NCBI GenBank assembly: GCA_021739765.1
Contig: JAIPBD010000018.1
Span: 1-64,000 of the forward strand
Origin: Melioribacteraceae bacterium
GTDB taxonomy: Bacteria > Bacteroidota > Ignavibacteria > Ignavibacteriales > Melioribacteraceae
Direction: 5' to 3'
Length of the DNA stretch: 64,000 bases
Shown here: one piece after another, positions 16,854-27,200 of the stretch
How positions within the stretch are numbered: the stretch's first letter is position 1
Layout: the number at the start of each line of letters is the position of its first letter
Notes under the pieces: model-generated
Told to the model about the DNA's origin: nothing
The model's database searches: none
What the model saw: only the letters and a program-made list of their open reading frames with translations
Translations under genes and position numbers: made by a program

Positions 16854-17969
16854 ATGAAATCGAATATTTTCAAAACAACTGTGTTACTTGCTCTATTATT
16901 CAGCGGATTTATCTCCGCACAAGATGAGTCTTTATCCGTATTAAATCTGCAAGGCGTTGTGCGTGATGACAAAGGCGGTGCTGTTGATGATGATAACTAC
17001 CCTTTTACATTCAGAATTTATAATGTGCTAACTGGTGGAACTGCTTTATGGGAAGAATCACAAGACTTGGATGTAATAAGCGGAGTTTATTCCGCAAATC
17101 TTGGAGAAGTCTCCGCATTTAGCACCGGAAACAGCGGTGCTGGTTTGGGATTTGATGAACCATATTACATCGGCGTCTCTTTTAACAATAAAAATGAAAT
17201 CTCTCCGCGTGTTCGTTTAACCGCTGCTCCTTATGCTTTGGCACTTCAAGGAGCGGGGAACACTTTCCCTTCTTCAGGAACTGTTACTGTAGGAACAAGT
17301 TCTGATCCATCTCAACTTGATGTTGAAGGAGATGTAGATATATCAGGAGTTTTAAACGAAGATTCCGATTTAAATATTGGCAAAGGTATTGTACTCAACC
17401 GGACGGATGAAAATAGTGGTGGCAATAGAATAGACTTTAACACGGGAGGCTCGATGCAGTTTAGACTTGAACAAGCTGATACCGAAGACCTTTATCTATG
17501 GAATAAAACACCCTCACAAATTATGAAGGTTGTAAACAGCACACGCGAAGTGAAATTTTATCAGGACCTTACTGTAGCGGGTGAAGTTGATGCGGGTAGC
17601 ATTACTTCCGGCGGTACTGTTAATGCAAATAATCTCACAATTGATAGCCAAGCTCCATTTGTAATTCGAAGATATGACATGGGCACGAAATCGTCATCAG
17701 ACTCCGATGGCTATTGGACGACCACCAAAGCAACTGGTTATTCGAGCTCAAGTTATTTTGCAGCAGTAATTGGTGTTAATGGTGGGAAAGGAGGTATAGA
17801 TGCCACTAACCAATATCTTTTTGGTGCATTTATGTACGATACAGGAAGTTCTTGGACAGTTTATTCAAGATTTCCCGGAAATACAGCTGGTTCAACTACA
17901 ATAATATGGGTGTTATTTATACAGAAAGAATTAGTTGATGGACCTACATCTGCTTCAAATTGGAATTAA
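16854..17969 (+). CDS. Fibre-like secreted protein, module copy 1
   Basis: A 371-residue protein with a signal peptide (ending SAQ, residue ~22) but no T9SS tail. Residues ~27-138 form a conserved N-terminal domain (LSVLNLQGVVRDDKGGAV, FTFRIYN, GVYSANLGE, PRVRLTAAPYALALQG). Residues ~150-270 are a repetitive stalk-like region with motifs like those near tail-fibre heads (RIDFNTGGSMQFRLEQADTED, then VNANNLTIDS). The last ~100 residues differ strongly from the paralogue at 27201, like a variable tip. The start has GAGGGAAAAATG, identical in the paralogue. It is 48 bases before the giant gene and was duplicated with it, so the two products probably work together. Adhesive or appendage role is an inference. 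Confidence 0.7.
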   Translation: MKSNIFKTTVLLALLFSGFISAQDESLSVLNLQGVVRDDKGGAVDDDNYPFTFRIYNVLTGGTALWEESQDLDVISGVYSANLGEVSAFSTGNSGAGLGFDEPYYIGVSFNNKNEISPRVRLTAAPYALALQGAGNTFPSSGTVTVGTSSDPSQLDVEGDVDISGVLNEDSDLNIGKGIVLNRTDENSGGNRIDFNTGGSMQFRLEQADTEDLYLWNKTPSQIMKVVNSTREVKFYQDLTVAGEVDAGSITSGGTVNANNLTIDSQAPFVIRRYDMGTKSSSDSDGYWTTTKATGYSSSSYFAAVIGVNGGKGGIDATNQYLFGAFMYDTGSSWTVYSRFPGNTAGSTTIIWVLFIQKELVDGPTSASNWN

Positions 17970-18017
17970 TGTGCCGTTGTATAAAATAGTTGCTACTATA
18001 ACAAGGATTAAGTTTAT

Positions 18018-21000
18018 ATGAAAAAGTTATTATTATTATTAATTATAATTAGTGGAAATGTTTTTGCTCAGCAAACTGCCGTTGTCTCTTACGGTAGCAT
18101 CGCACAGGGAGCGACGACAGGCAACCGGATGACAATTATTGCAGGGCAATCAATGGTTGGTGACGGCGAAGCTACGGATTTCTCCTATTCTTCCAGTTTA
18201 GGTTTCTGGGGAATATTAAAACTACCGCCGCTTACCCCTAATGTTTATGCCACCGACGGTGATTATTCAAATAGAACTGAAATCACGTGGGATCTCGATC
18301 CACTGAGTCCACCTGCAAAATATGGTTTCAAATTATACCGTAATACTAGTTTGATTTCTGAAATTAATCCGACTTCGGATGCTTATCAAGATTACAATGT
18401 AATTGCCGGAGATTATTACGAATACAAACTCGTTGGTATAAATGAATATGGCGATGGAAGTGCGGGTTACGATGTAGGATTTGTGAATCCAAATGGTGTA
18501 ATTACAGGACAAGTGCTTACAAAACAAGGTTCACCTTCGGTCGGAACGGAAGTTTATCTTTCCCCGCAACTCGGTAAAAGTTTGAGATTTAAGGGGGACG
18601 GAGAAATTGTAATTCCAGAGGGTGAAAGAGATTCAACTTATTTTAAAGATGTACTTGGAATAAGTGATGAGTTAACTATTGAAATGTGGTTTTATTCGGA
18701 ACTTCTTAATAGTCAGGAAATGATATTCTTTTCCGGTGACATAGAATCCGAAGGAGGTTTATACACTTATATAGATTTAGTAGATGACGGGCGAATTAAA
18801 ATAAGATTACTGCAAGAAAATATTTATACACCCGGCGATTCTTTTAAACCTGAAACTTGGCACCATCTTGCAATTACCGCAAAAGAAAATACAATCTCAA
18901 CGTATATAGATGGAAATCTTATTGATACCTTCGAGCATTCAGTCTCAATTTTGGATGGTGAGTATTGGAAACTTATACATGGTGATATAAGATTTGGGCA
19001 TTATAGCAATGTGAGCCCGAGATTATTTCTCACCGGAATGCTTGATGACATACGAATTTGGAACACAGCAAGAACGGAGGATCAAATTCAAGCGAATATG
19101 AATCGCTCTGTTGATAACGATGATGATGGATTAGTAGCTTACTGGAAATTTGACGAAGGTAACGGCGATTGGGTTTTTGACCAGACCGCAAATAACTTAG
19201 ATGGGAATTTAATAAACACAGAATGGAGTGATGATACTCCGGGAATAAAAACAAGTGCATTTTCCGATGACGACGGTAATTATCTGCTCGGTGGAATTTA
19301 TTACGGTTCGGGAGAAACATTCAGCGTTATCCCCGAGAAAAAAACTCCGCTTGGGTCATCAATTAAGTTTGACGGTACAAATCCAATGCAATTGGATTAT
19401 GATGATTCCTACTTTACCAGAGAAGATTTCACCATTTCATTTTGGTACAATATGCATGTAAGTGGAAAGGGTGAAAATGTTTTCCTACAAAAATATATAG
19501 CAACAACTGGTAAACGTTATGCTTATTTCAATTTGATTAAAAATTCAAGCAATAAATTTTATATAGAAGGATGGTTTGGTTCAAATTCAATAAAGACAAA
19601 TGAAACTGCTGCGCTAAATAAAGACACCTGGTACTATATTGCTGTGGTCTTCGATCAGACAAATCTAGTACTTAAAGTATTTGATCAAGACGGTAATTTG
19701 TATTCTCAACGTACGGAGGCAATTAATGGATTAAGAACGGAACAAACTCCAGCAAACTCATTTCTCGGGACAGATTCACGTTCTTATATTGATGAATTCA
19801 TGTTTTGGAAATCAGCTAGAACTGACGAACAATTACTTGCCGATATGAAAGGAAAAGAAATAAACCTGGACGCTGATGGAACTTATGAAGATGATGCGGA
19901 TTCAAACCTTGTTACATACTTAAAAATGAACGAAGGAAGCGGAAGCTATCTTTTTGATGAATCGCTAAATGGTTTGGGTGGTACTCTTTCCAATTCAATC
20001 TCCTGGAATGAAGATGAGATGCCGCTTGACGATAGTTTTATTCACGAATTTAGCCCAACTTCAAAATATGTAACTCTAAACAACAGTAACACATCCAAAG
20101 ATGATGTAATATTTAATGATATCTCACTCATCAATGTTTCCGGTTATGTTCGGTTTGAAGGAACAAGCTGTTACCAAGACAGCGTCGAAATTTTAGTTGA
20201 TGGTGAATCAGCTGATTCGCCGATTTACACCGACGAAAACGGAAAGTTTATTGCTGAATTGGAACCTGGTTCAAATGCTGTTCTAAGCCCTTATTACAGT
20301 GATCATACATTTAGTTTAGCGGGTTATGAAGTAGTTAATCTCAATTCACCAATCAGCGGAATATTAATTGAGAATAATACAAAGCGTGAATTGGATGTAA
20401 ATGTTTTTGGCGGTGAGTGCCGTTATCCGATTCGCCCCGAAACCGGGGATATTACCGTAACTTTAACAAGTCTTAACGGTTGTTTTGAACAAGAGTTAAC
20501 AACTCCGACTTCCGGAGACTTCACTTACACTTTTTCAGATGTTCCCCCGCAAGATTACACCGTAACAATAGATCATCCGGTTGCGGCAATTCGGGATGCA
20601 CTTCCAGGTCAACCAATCTCTTTAATAGAAGGCGACGCTGAGATGGATTTTATGTACCAAGCTGATTTGCAAGTTGCGGTTACAAATGGCTTCACCGAAA
20701 ACGATTGCGGCGATATTGTACTTGCGAAAGAAACAAGCTACACAATTTCAATTCAAGCTTTTGAGTCTTACTATGATCTCGGAATCCGAAGCGATTGTGC
20801 TGTTGATACAGGTTCATATAAAATTTCGGATGAGTTATCCGGTATTGGCGATACTACTGTTGTGTTTGGAGAAAGCCGGGAATCATTCAATTCAAGTACG
20901 AATAAAACAAGCTATTCATTTATTACAGGTCAACCGAATATTATTTCTCCATATAAAAAACAGATTCAGATTGTCGCTACGGACAAATACGGCAGACAAG

Positions 21001-24000
21001 CAATAACTTCAGAAGAAGCGATTGTTCTCGGGAGCAGATTAAGGGAAAGTACATTCGTATCACACACACCCGAAGAAACTCCCGTTATGATTCTGCGCGA
21101 TCCGCCCGGAGATCAGAGCTATGGTTTTATCGAAAATGGAACCTCCTTTTCTAATACAGTGACTGTGGGCATTGATTCTGCAGAGGGCTATAGTTCCTTT
21201 CTGCATTTATCAAAAGGTCCTAAAATCACGATTTCCACCGGATTGGGTGTATCAAAAGATAATGAATGGGATTTGGTTTTGGACGAGACATTTAATTGGG
21301 GATCGGAAGATAATACTTCAGATGTTACTTCTGATACTTATGAATTCTCGACGAGCAGAACAATAACCACGGCAGAAGATCCTATCGGCGGTGATGTTAT
21401 TCTTGGCGGCGCGATCAATCTGGTTTATGGAATTACCGATAATCTTGAATATAACGAAGAAAATTGTGAAATAAGCGTAGGACAAGAGTTAAGAGTTGAA
21501 CCAGTTGGTTTTAATACTTCATACATTTATTCTGTACACCATATTAAAGAAATTCTAATCCCGCAATTACAATTATTGATTGATGCCGCAGGAACGGATT
21601 CAACTTCAGTGGATGCTGAAACAGCTGATTCGCTGAGTTTATCAATCGATCGGTGGAATGCGATTTTAGATTTTAACGACAGTTTAAAATTAGCCGCAAC
21701 TTTTTCAGAAAACATTTCTATTGACGCATATTCATCTTTGGAATATTATGAAAATGTTGACAGCTCTTCTACTTTTTCAGTTACTTTTGAAGACAAAGGA
21801 TTCTCGGATTATATGTTAGATGTCGGGCTTATGGTTGACGATGTCGGCATCAATGGGGGACTCATATCATTCAGCCAGGACGTAACTGTTAACGAAACTT
21901 CGACTACAAACGGCACAACTTCAACTTATGGATATTTTATCGGCGATGATGACCCGGGTGATTTCTTTTCGGTTGATATTAAAAAAGATCCGGTTTACGG
22001 TACTTTTGTATTCGATACAAAAAATGGACAAAGCAAATGTCCTTGGGAAGAAAATACACTGCCAAGGGAAGGCGTTCAAGTTAATCCTTCTGCGTTTAAC
22101 GCCGTTAATGTGCTTCCGAACGAAGCGGCTGTTTTTAATTTAGAATTGGGCAATACAAGCCAATCTGATGAAACTTGGGGTTATTCTATTAAACTGCTGA
22201 ACGAAACCAATCCGGACGGGGCAATTGTAAAAATAAACGGATTCGCATTGAGCAGCGGTGCTATCGAATACGTTATGGATCCGGGCGTTGCTTACAATGC
22301 AACCGTAACAATAGAAAAAGGACCGCACGCAACAGAATATGAAGATATAACGCTTCAATTCTACTCTGCTTGCGAAGCTGATATAGCAGATCAATTCGGA
22401 CAGAATCCTAAGATTCATCAAAACGTTACTTTTTCGGTATCATTTATAGATGCTTGCAGTGAAATAAATATTTCCAGTCTTGAAGATAATTGGCTTGTAA
22501 CAAGCGGACAAGCCGAAGATACTCTTTGGGTAACCGTTGATAGTTATTCGCTTTGGAATGATGATGTAACCGAACTAAAACTTCAATACAGAAAACGAGT
22601 TTTGGGTTCATCTTCAATAGCAGCTCCGATTATTCAAGGTTCTGCTAACAACGGCGATCAGCCAAAAATTGATCTTTGGATTGATGTTCCCGAAAGTGTT
22701 GTTGATAGTTTTTCAATCCGAAATCTTATTAGCGAAAATTCTCCAGGTATATTTGATACAACCAGTAGAACAGAAAACTATTCAATAGTGCCCTGGGAAA
22801 TAAAAAACTTACCGGATGGCGTTTATGAATTAAGGGCAGTTGTTGAATGCGGTATTGGCGATGCTGCGGGAGTCTCAACCCCGGTTCTTGGAGAAATTGA
22901 TAGAACTGGCCCGGCTTTGGTCGGAACACCTTCTCCAATTGATGGTGTGCTGGAATTGGACGATCTAATCTCCTTCGTGTTTGATGAAAATATCGATTGC
23001 GATAAAATGGATCCTGTGGAAGATGTAAAATTAATAAATCTCGATACTGGTGCGGATGTCGGTTTCGAATACAATTGCACCGATAATACAATCGTATTTA
23101 CAATAGACGATTTGAACAAGTATGTCGAGAATGCCACGCTAAAAGCAACGGTCTCCAATATTCATGATGGATACGGAAACGGAATTTCCGACAAAGAATA
23201 TTCATGGGAATTTTATGTGAACCGTAATCCTGTCAGTTGGGATGGCGGTGATATCGATATTGCCAAATTGGACGATGAAGAAAAAGCCGTAACCCGCAAA
23301 ATAAGTAATACCGGCGGTAAAGCTTATTCATACAAAATTTCGGATGTCGCCGATTGGCTGACCGTTTCACCGATGGAAGGAACTGTTCAGGCAAAAAGTG
23401 CTGTTACATTAAACTTTGAAGTTGGTGCAGAATTAAGTCATGGTATTTACACCGACACTTTATATGCAGAAACAAGCGAAGGAACCGAAGCAATAATAGT
23501 TGCAATGGAAGTTTTGTGTAATCCTCCCACTTGGGAAATTCAACCGCAAAAATTCGAACACTCTATGGTGATTGTAGCAAATCTTAAAACTGCAGATGTA
23601 ATCTCCGAAGATTTGTGCGATGTTGTTTACGCATTTGTTGGCGATGAATTACGCGGAGTTGCTAACTTACAATACTTTGCCGGAATCGATTCCAACTATT
23701 CAGGCGTAGAACCTTATCAAGTATTTATGACTGTTTACAGCGATACAACCGAAGGTGAAGTTATTGTACTTCGTGTTTGGGATGCTTCCGAAAAACAAAT
23801 CGTAACTCAACTTGGAAATTATTATGATTTCTTATCCAACGATGTTATCGGCGACCCAACGGCTCCGGAGCTGGTTGAAACTTCGAGTCTGGCGCTGCAA
23901 GAAACATTTTTTGTGGGCGGCTGGAATTGGTTTTCACCAAATCTGACAAATACGGATATGTCGCTTAACTATACGCTTTCAGCTTTAAATCCGGGAATTG

Positions 24001-25133
24001 ACGCGGTAATAAAAAGCAATTATTTGTTTAGTGATTATTCGTTGGGTTCTTGGATTGGCGGCATCACTGAACTTTCTGATGAATCAATGTATATGATCAA
24101 ATTAACAAGTGATGACACATTGCAATATTTCGGTGAACCGGTTGATTTAACAACAAGCAGCATTTCGATAAATGGTGGCTGGAACTGGATAGGTTTTCAA
24201 CCCTCTTCCCCGATCGATATAAACGAAGCATTAGCTTCATTAGATTTAGCAAATGGCGATGTCATAAAAAGTCAAAAGCACTTTTCCACTTTTGTAGAAA
24301 ATGTCGGCTGGATAGGAAGTCTTGTTGAACTTTCACCTCAAGGCGGATATAAACTAAAAGTGAGTCAGAGCGACACATTGGTTTATCCGACTCCGAGTTC
24401 AGCCAAATCCAACACCGGTTCAATTTCAAAAATGAACGGAAATTCGGAGGAAGACAAGCAAACGGCAAATCCTGATGGCTGGGATTTTAATCCGAACAAA
24501 TATGAATTCACAATGAATATAGTCGGCGAACTTAGCGGTTCTTTAATAGACTCATTAAATACGAATGACTTTATCGGAGCGTTTGTTGATGGAGAATGCA
24601 GAGGAATTGCGTCCCCGATATTTGTTGAGGCTTTGGGAAAAGATTTAATCTTCCTTACTATTTTCAGCAATCAAACAACGGGAGATACAATTTCATTCAA
24701 GGCATATTCAAGTGAGAACAGTGAAAATCTTTATCTTGACGAAACCATAAAATTCAAACTAAATGAAGTTCTTGGAAGTGCCGCCGAACCTTATACTTGG
24801 TCACCAAAAGTTACCGGAATTTGGGATGAAGGATTTATCCCCGAAGTGTACAGTCTCAGCCAAAATTATCCAAATCCGTTTAATCCCACAACTCAATTCG
24901 AATTTGGACTACCGGAAAACGCAACGGTATCGATAAGCATATTTAATATGCTCGGACAAGAAGTTAAAACTCTTATCAATGAACAACGTCCTGCCGGATA
25001 CTATAAAGTTCAGTGGAATGGAACCAATAACAGTTCAAATAAAATTGTGTCCGGTGTTTACGTTTACCGGATTGTGGCAAAAGGACTAAGTAAAACGTTC
25101 GTCGAAACCAAAAAACTGATTCTTCTGAAATAA
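18018..25133 (+). CDS. Giant LamG-containing T9SS surface protein, module copy 1
   Basis: A 2371-residue exported protein. Order: signal peptide (ends VFAQ, ~18); Fn3-like ~75-165; first LamG/ConA fold ~185-390 (LTIEMWFYSEL...LDDIRIWNTARTEDQI); second LamG ~447-650 (FTISFWYNM...IDEFMFWKSARTDEQL); carboxypeptidase-regulatory/Ig-like segments; a large central region with RDPPGDQSYGF (~1028) and KCPWEENTLPREG (~1341). Then an SbsA/Big_5-type Ig domain ~1628-1734, a BACON-like segment to ~1835, AFVGDELRG module ~1836-1958, two ~80-residue WNW repeats (~1967 and ~2053), a second AFVDGECRG module ~2154-2261, and the T9SS tail ~2274-2371. LamG folds bind glycans or proteins. It is probably a cell-surface binding stalk. 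Confidence 0.82.
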   Translation: MKKLLLLLIIISGNVFAQQTAVVSYGSIAQGATTGNRMTIIAGQSMVGDGEATDFSYSSSLGFWGILKLPPLTPNVYATDGDYSNRTEITWDLDPLSPPAKYGFKLYRNTSLISEINPTSDAYQDYNVIAGDYYEYKLVGINEYGDGSAGYDVGFVNPNGVITGQVLTKQGSPSVGTEVYLSPQLGKSLRFKGDGEIVIPEGERDSTYFKDVLGISDELTIEMWFYSELLNSQEMIFFSGDIESEGGLYTYIDLVDDGRIKIRLLQENIYTPGDSFKPETWHHLAITAKENTISTYIDGNLIDTFEHSVSILDGEYWKLIHGDIRFGHYSNVSPRLFLTGMLDDIRIWNTARTEDQIQANMNRSVDNDDDGLVAYWKFDEGNGDWVFDQTANNLDGNLINTEWSDDTPGIKTSAFSDDDGNYLLGGIYYGSGETFSVIPEKKTPLGSSIKFDGTNPMQLDYDDSYFTREDFTISFWYNMHVSGKGENVFLQKYIATTGKRYAYFNLIKNSSNKFYIEGWFGSNSIKTNETAALNKDTWYYIAVVFDQTNLVLKVFDQDGNLYSQRTEAINGLRTEQTPANSFLGTDSRSYIDEFMFWKSARTDEQLLADMKGKEINLDADGTYEDDADSNLVTYLKMNEGSGSYLFDESLNGLGGTLSNSISWNEDEMPLDDSFIHEFSPTSKYVTLNNSNTSKDDVIFNDISLINVSGYVRFEGTSCYQDSVEILVDGESADSPIYTDENGKFIAELEPGSNAVLSPYYSDHTFSLAGYEVVNLNSPISGILIENNTKRELDVNVFGGECRYPIRPETGDITVTLTSLNGCFEQELTTPTSGDFTYTFSDVPPQDYTVTIDHPVAAIRDALPGQPISLIEGDAEMDFMYQADLQVAVTNGFTENDCGDIVLAKETSYTISIQAFESYYDLGIRSDCAVDTGSYKISDELSGIGDTTVVFGESRESFNSSTNKTSYSFITGQPNIISPYKKQIQIVATDKYGRQAITSEEAIVLGSRLRESTFVSHTPEETPVMILRDPPGDQSYGFIENGTSFSNTVTVGIDSAEGYSSFLHLSKGPKITISTGLGVSKDNEWDLVLDETFNWGSEDNTSDVTSDTYEFSTSRTITTAEDPIGGDVILGGAINLVYGITDNLEYNEENCEISVGQELRVEPVGFNTSYIYSVHHIKEILIPQLQLLIDAAGTDSTSVDAETADSLSLSIDRWNAILDFNDSLKLAATFSENISIDAYSSLEYYENVDSSSTFSVTFEDKGFSDYMLDVGLMVDDVGINGGLISFSQDVTVNETSTTNGTTSTYGYFIGDDDPGDFFSVDIKKDPVYGTFVFDTKNGQSKCPWEENTLPREGVQVNPSAFNAVNVLPNEAAVFNLELGNTSQSDETWGYSIKLLNETNPDGAIVKINGFALSSGAIEYVMDPGVAYNATVTIEKGPHATEYEDITLQFYSACEADIADQFGQNPKIHQNVTFSVSFIDACSEINISSLEDNWLVTSGQAEDTLWVTVDSYSLWNDDVTELKLQYRKRVLGSSSIAAPIIQGSANNGDQPKIDLWIDVPESVVDSFSIRNLISENSPGIFDTTSRTENYSIVPWEIKNLPDGVYELRAVVECGIGDAAGVSTPVLGEIDRTGPALVGTPSPIDGVLELDDLISFVFDENIDCDKMDPVEDVKLINLDTGADVGFEYNCTDNTIVFTIDDLNKYVENATLKATVSNIHDGYGNGISDKEYSWEFYVNRNPVSWDGGDIDIAKLDDEEKAVTRKISNTGGKAYSYKISDVADWLTVSPMEGTVQAKSAVTLNFEVGAELSHGIYTDTLYAETSEGTEAIIVAMEVLCNPPTWEIQPQKFEHSMVIVANLKTADVISEDLCDVVYAFVGDELRGVANLQYFAGIDSNYSGVEPYQVFMTVYSDTTEGEVIVLRVWDASEKQIVTQLGNYYDFLSNDVIGDPTAPELVETSSLALQETFFVGGWNWFSPNLTNTDMSLNYTLSALNPGIDAVIKSNYLFSDYSLGSWIGGITELSDESMYMIKLTSDDTLQYFGEPVDLTTSSISINGGWNWIGFQPSSPIDINEALASLDLANGDVIKSQKHFSTFVENVGWIGSLVELSPQGGYKLKVSQSDTLVYPTPSSAKSNTGSISKMNGNSEEDKQTANPDGWDFNPNKYEFTMNIVGELSGSLIDSLNTNDFIGAFVDGECRGIASPIFVEALGKDLIFLTIFSNQTTGDTISFKAYSSENSENLYLDETIKFKLNEVLGSAAEPYTWSPKVTGIWDEGFIPEVYSLSQNYPNPFNPTTQFEFGLPENATVSISIFNMLGQEVKTLINEQRPAGYYKVQWNGTNNSSNKIVSGVYVYRIVAKGLSKTFVETKKLILLK

Positions 25134-25146
25134 ATAACCAATCATC

Positions 25147-25173
25147 AGCTCCGGTGATATCACCGGAGCTTTT
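25147..25173 (+). terminator. Intrinsic terminator between the two module units
   Basis: AGCTCCGGTGAT (25147-25158) and its exact complement ATCACCGGAGCT (25159-25170) form a perfect palindrome followed by TTTT. It separates the giant gene from the gene starting at 25190, so the second unit needs its own promoter or readthrough. Confidence 0.85.
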
Positions 25174-25189
25174 ATTATTAACTAAAAAA

Positions 25190-27169
25190 ATGAATAAAAT
25201 TAATCGAATTTTTGCTTCCGTTTTTATATTAAGTACGAGTTTGCTTTTTGCTCAAACTCCTACCTGGACGGTTAATCCGGGTGATTATTCCTCCCAAGCA
25301 AATCTGACGGCATTCGTAAAACTAAACGGTGTACGTATTGGAAATGCGAATGATCTGCTTGCCGCCTTAAAGGATGAAGTAATCCGGGGAGTGGTTTCAC
25401 CCATATTGATCAATGGCGAATATGTGTTTTTCCTGAGCATTTATTCAAACTCTATAAATGAAACTATCGAATTAAAATATTATGACTCTGAAGCGAATGT
25501 TACCAGAAAAACCATCGTGGATTTTTCATTTACACCGGGCAAAATTTCCGGTAGCGCGGCATCGCCTACCGAATTAAATGTTTATGAAAATTATGATTGG
25601 ACTCCGATACTTTCCGGAATTCCCGAACAAACGATAGAAAATGGGGATTCTTTTTCTGATTTCGATTTGCTGGATTATACTACAACTAATGATGATGATG
25701 ATATAAATTTCCAAGTCTCGAAGACCACTAATCTAAATGTTTCCATTATAAATAGCGTTGTCAATGTCGTACCATTTAGCTCAAATTGGGAAGGGACAGA
25801 ACAACTAATCTTCACAGTTGTGGATTTTACAACGGCAAAACTTTCTTCTTCAGATACTGTAGATTTTACAATCATTCCACAAGATCTTCCTCCTATTCTA
25901 AATTCAGTTCCCGAACAGGTTGTATTCCGCGACCAACAATTTCCGGCTTTTAGTTTAACAGATTATTTGGACAACCAGGATGATGATGACATTGTCTGGA
26001 ATCACCGATTAATCGTTGAAACAAAAACGGAAGTTTCACCGGATTGGTCTTTTAATAACTCCGGCTTTACGGATCAGATGAATCTGGTAGTAAAAATAAT
26101 CGCGAGAAATTCGGAGATAAATTCCGATTCACACCTTCTGGCGGCCTTTGTTGGCGATGAGATAAGAGGAATTGCAACCCCGACGGAAGTTTCCGGGAAT
26201 CAACTATTCTATTTAACACTTCACTCCAACACAATTAATGAAACGATTTCCTTCCAATTCTACGATGATACTATGAACGAAACATTACCGGTAATGGAAA
26301 CGGTAAAGTTCGTCGCAAACAGTATCAAAGGATCAGCAGCTAATCCATTTATTTTAAGAGCAGGACGATTGATTGTTGATATTGATTCGAACTCAGAAGT
26401 ATCGATTGCAAGACTTGATACTGCTTGGTATGGTACTGAAGATATTCAATTTTGGGTTGAAGAAAACACTGTTAAAAAATTATCCGACACCACATCCACA
26501 TTTTTGCAAGTATTAGAAAATGTTTTGCCCGTAGAATTAAATTCTTTTACCGGAAGAGTAATTAATAACAAAGTTGAATTGAATTGGGAAACAATAACTG
26601 AATTAAACAACTATGGTTTTTGGGTAGAACGAAAACTGGAGACGGCAGACTGGGCAAAACTTGGATTTATTGAAGGTGTTGGAAACAGCAATTCTCCGAA
26701 ACTCTATAAATTTATAGATTCATCTCCTATCGCCGGTAAGGCTTATTATCGATTGAAACAAATAGATTTCGATGGGAAATTTGAATATTCAAGTATAATC
26801 GAAGTTAATGTTGCCAGTCCTACTAAATTTGAATTATTGCAAAATTACCCGAATCCGTTCAACCCGACAACAACAATAAAATTCACAATTCCTGCTTCTG
26901 TCATGCTAAACTCGTTTCAGCATCTTGAGAATAAGACCCCGAAACCTGCCTCATCGGCAGACAAGCAAGATCGGGGTGACAATTTGCTTACAACCTTAAA
27001 TGTTTACAATGCTCTTGGAGAAAAAGTCGCTGAACTTGTTAACGAACAAAAACCCGCCGGAACATATGAAGTAACATTCAATGCCGAAAATCTTTCAAGC
27101 GGAACGTATTTCTACCAATTAAGAGCCGGTGAATTAGTTCAAACCAAAAAATTGATTTTAATAAAATAA
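25190..27169 (+). CDS. T9SS protein with two 'AFVGDE-RG' modules
   Basis: The ATG at 25190 is preferred because it begins a clean signal peptide (MNKINRIFASVFILS...LFAQ). An upstream in-frame GTG at 25154 lies inside the terminator hairpin. The protein is 659 residues. Module 1 at ~24-135 (WTVNPGDYSSQANL...KDEVIRGVVSP...GSAASP) and module 2 at ~283-389 (WSFNNSGFTDQMNL...AFVGDEIRGIATP...GSAANP) repeat the fold found twice in each giant. A cadherin-like segment (VPEQVVFRDQQFPAFSLTDYLD) lies between. Then come an Ig-like spacer (LPVELNSF...NYGFWVER) and the T9SS tail. The tail is interrupted by a ~30-residue insert translated from a REP-like element at 26899-26981. It is followed by the second fibre-like gene after 31 bases. 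Confidence 0.8.
   Translation: MNKINRIFASVFILSTSLLFAQTPTWTVNPGDYSSQANLTAFVKLNGVRIGNANDLLAALKDEVIRGVVSPILINGEYVFFLSIYSNSINETIELKYYDSEANVTRKTIVDFSFTPGKISGSAASPTELNVYENYDWTPILSGIPEQTIENGDSFSDFDLLDYTTTNDDDDINFQVSKTTNLNVSIINSVVNVVPFSSNWEGTEQLIFTVVDFTTAKLSSSDTVDFTIIPQDLPPILNSVPEQVVFRDQQFPAFSLTDYLDNQDDDDIVWNHRLIVETKTEVSPDWSFNNSGFTDQMNLVVKIIARNSEINSDSHLLAAFVGDEIRGIATPTEVSGNQLFYLTLHSNTINETISFQFYDDTMNETLPVMETVKFVANSIKGSAANPFILRAGRLIVDIDSNSEVSIARLDTAWYGTEDIQFWVEENTVKKLSDTTSTFLQVLENVLPVELNSFTGRVINNKVELNWETITELNNYGFWVERKLETADWAKLGFIEGVGNSNSPKLYKFIDSSPIAGKAYYRLKQIDFDGKFEYSSIIEVNVASPTKFELLQNYPNPFNPTTTIKFTIPASVMLNSFQHLENKTPKPASSADKQDRGDNLLTTLNVYNALGEKVAELVNEQKPAGTYEVTFNAENLSSGTYFYQLRAGELVQTKKLILIK
26899..26981. 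repeat. REP-like element translated in frame inside a sorting domain
   Basis: The element opens with TGTCATGCTAAACTCGTTTC and closes with GATCGGGGTGACA, so the ends are TGTCA and TGACA. Inside it a smaller hairpin occurs (CTGCC...GGCAG, near 26947-26960). It adds about 30 residues (beginning VMLNSFQHLE) between IPA and TLNVYNALGEKV. Its left half matches the intergenic copy at 14873. Confidence 0.75.
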
Positions 27170-27200
27170 ACTTTAACAAAAACTAACCTTTGAGGGAAAA

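Noticed and set aside
18333-24670. Many antisense and overlapping open frames inside the giant genes
   Set aside because: They follow the codon pattern of the sense gene, lack ribosome sites and match no family.
25154-25189. Extended N-terminus of the gene at 25190 starting at GTG 25154
   Set aside because: The GTG lies inside a perfect terminator palindrome and the downstream ATG begins a normal signal peptide.
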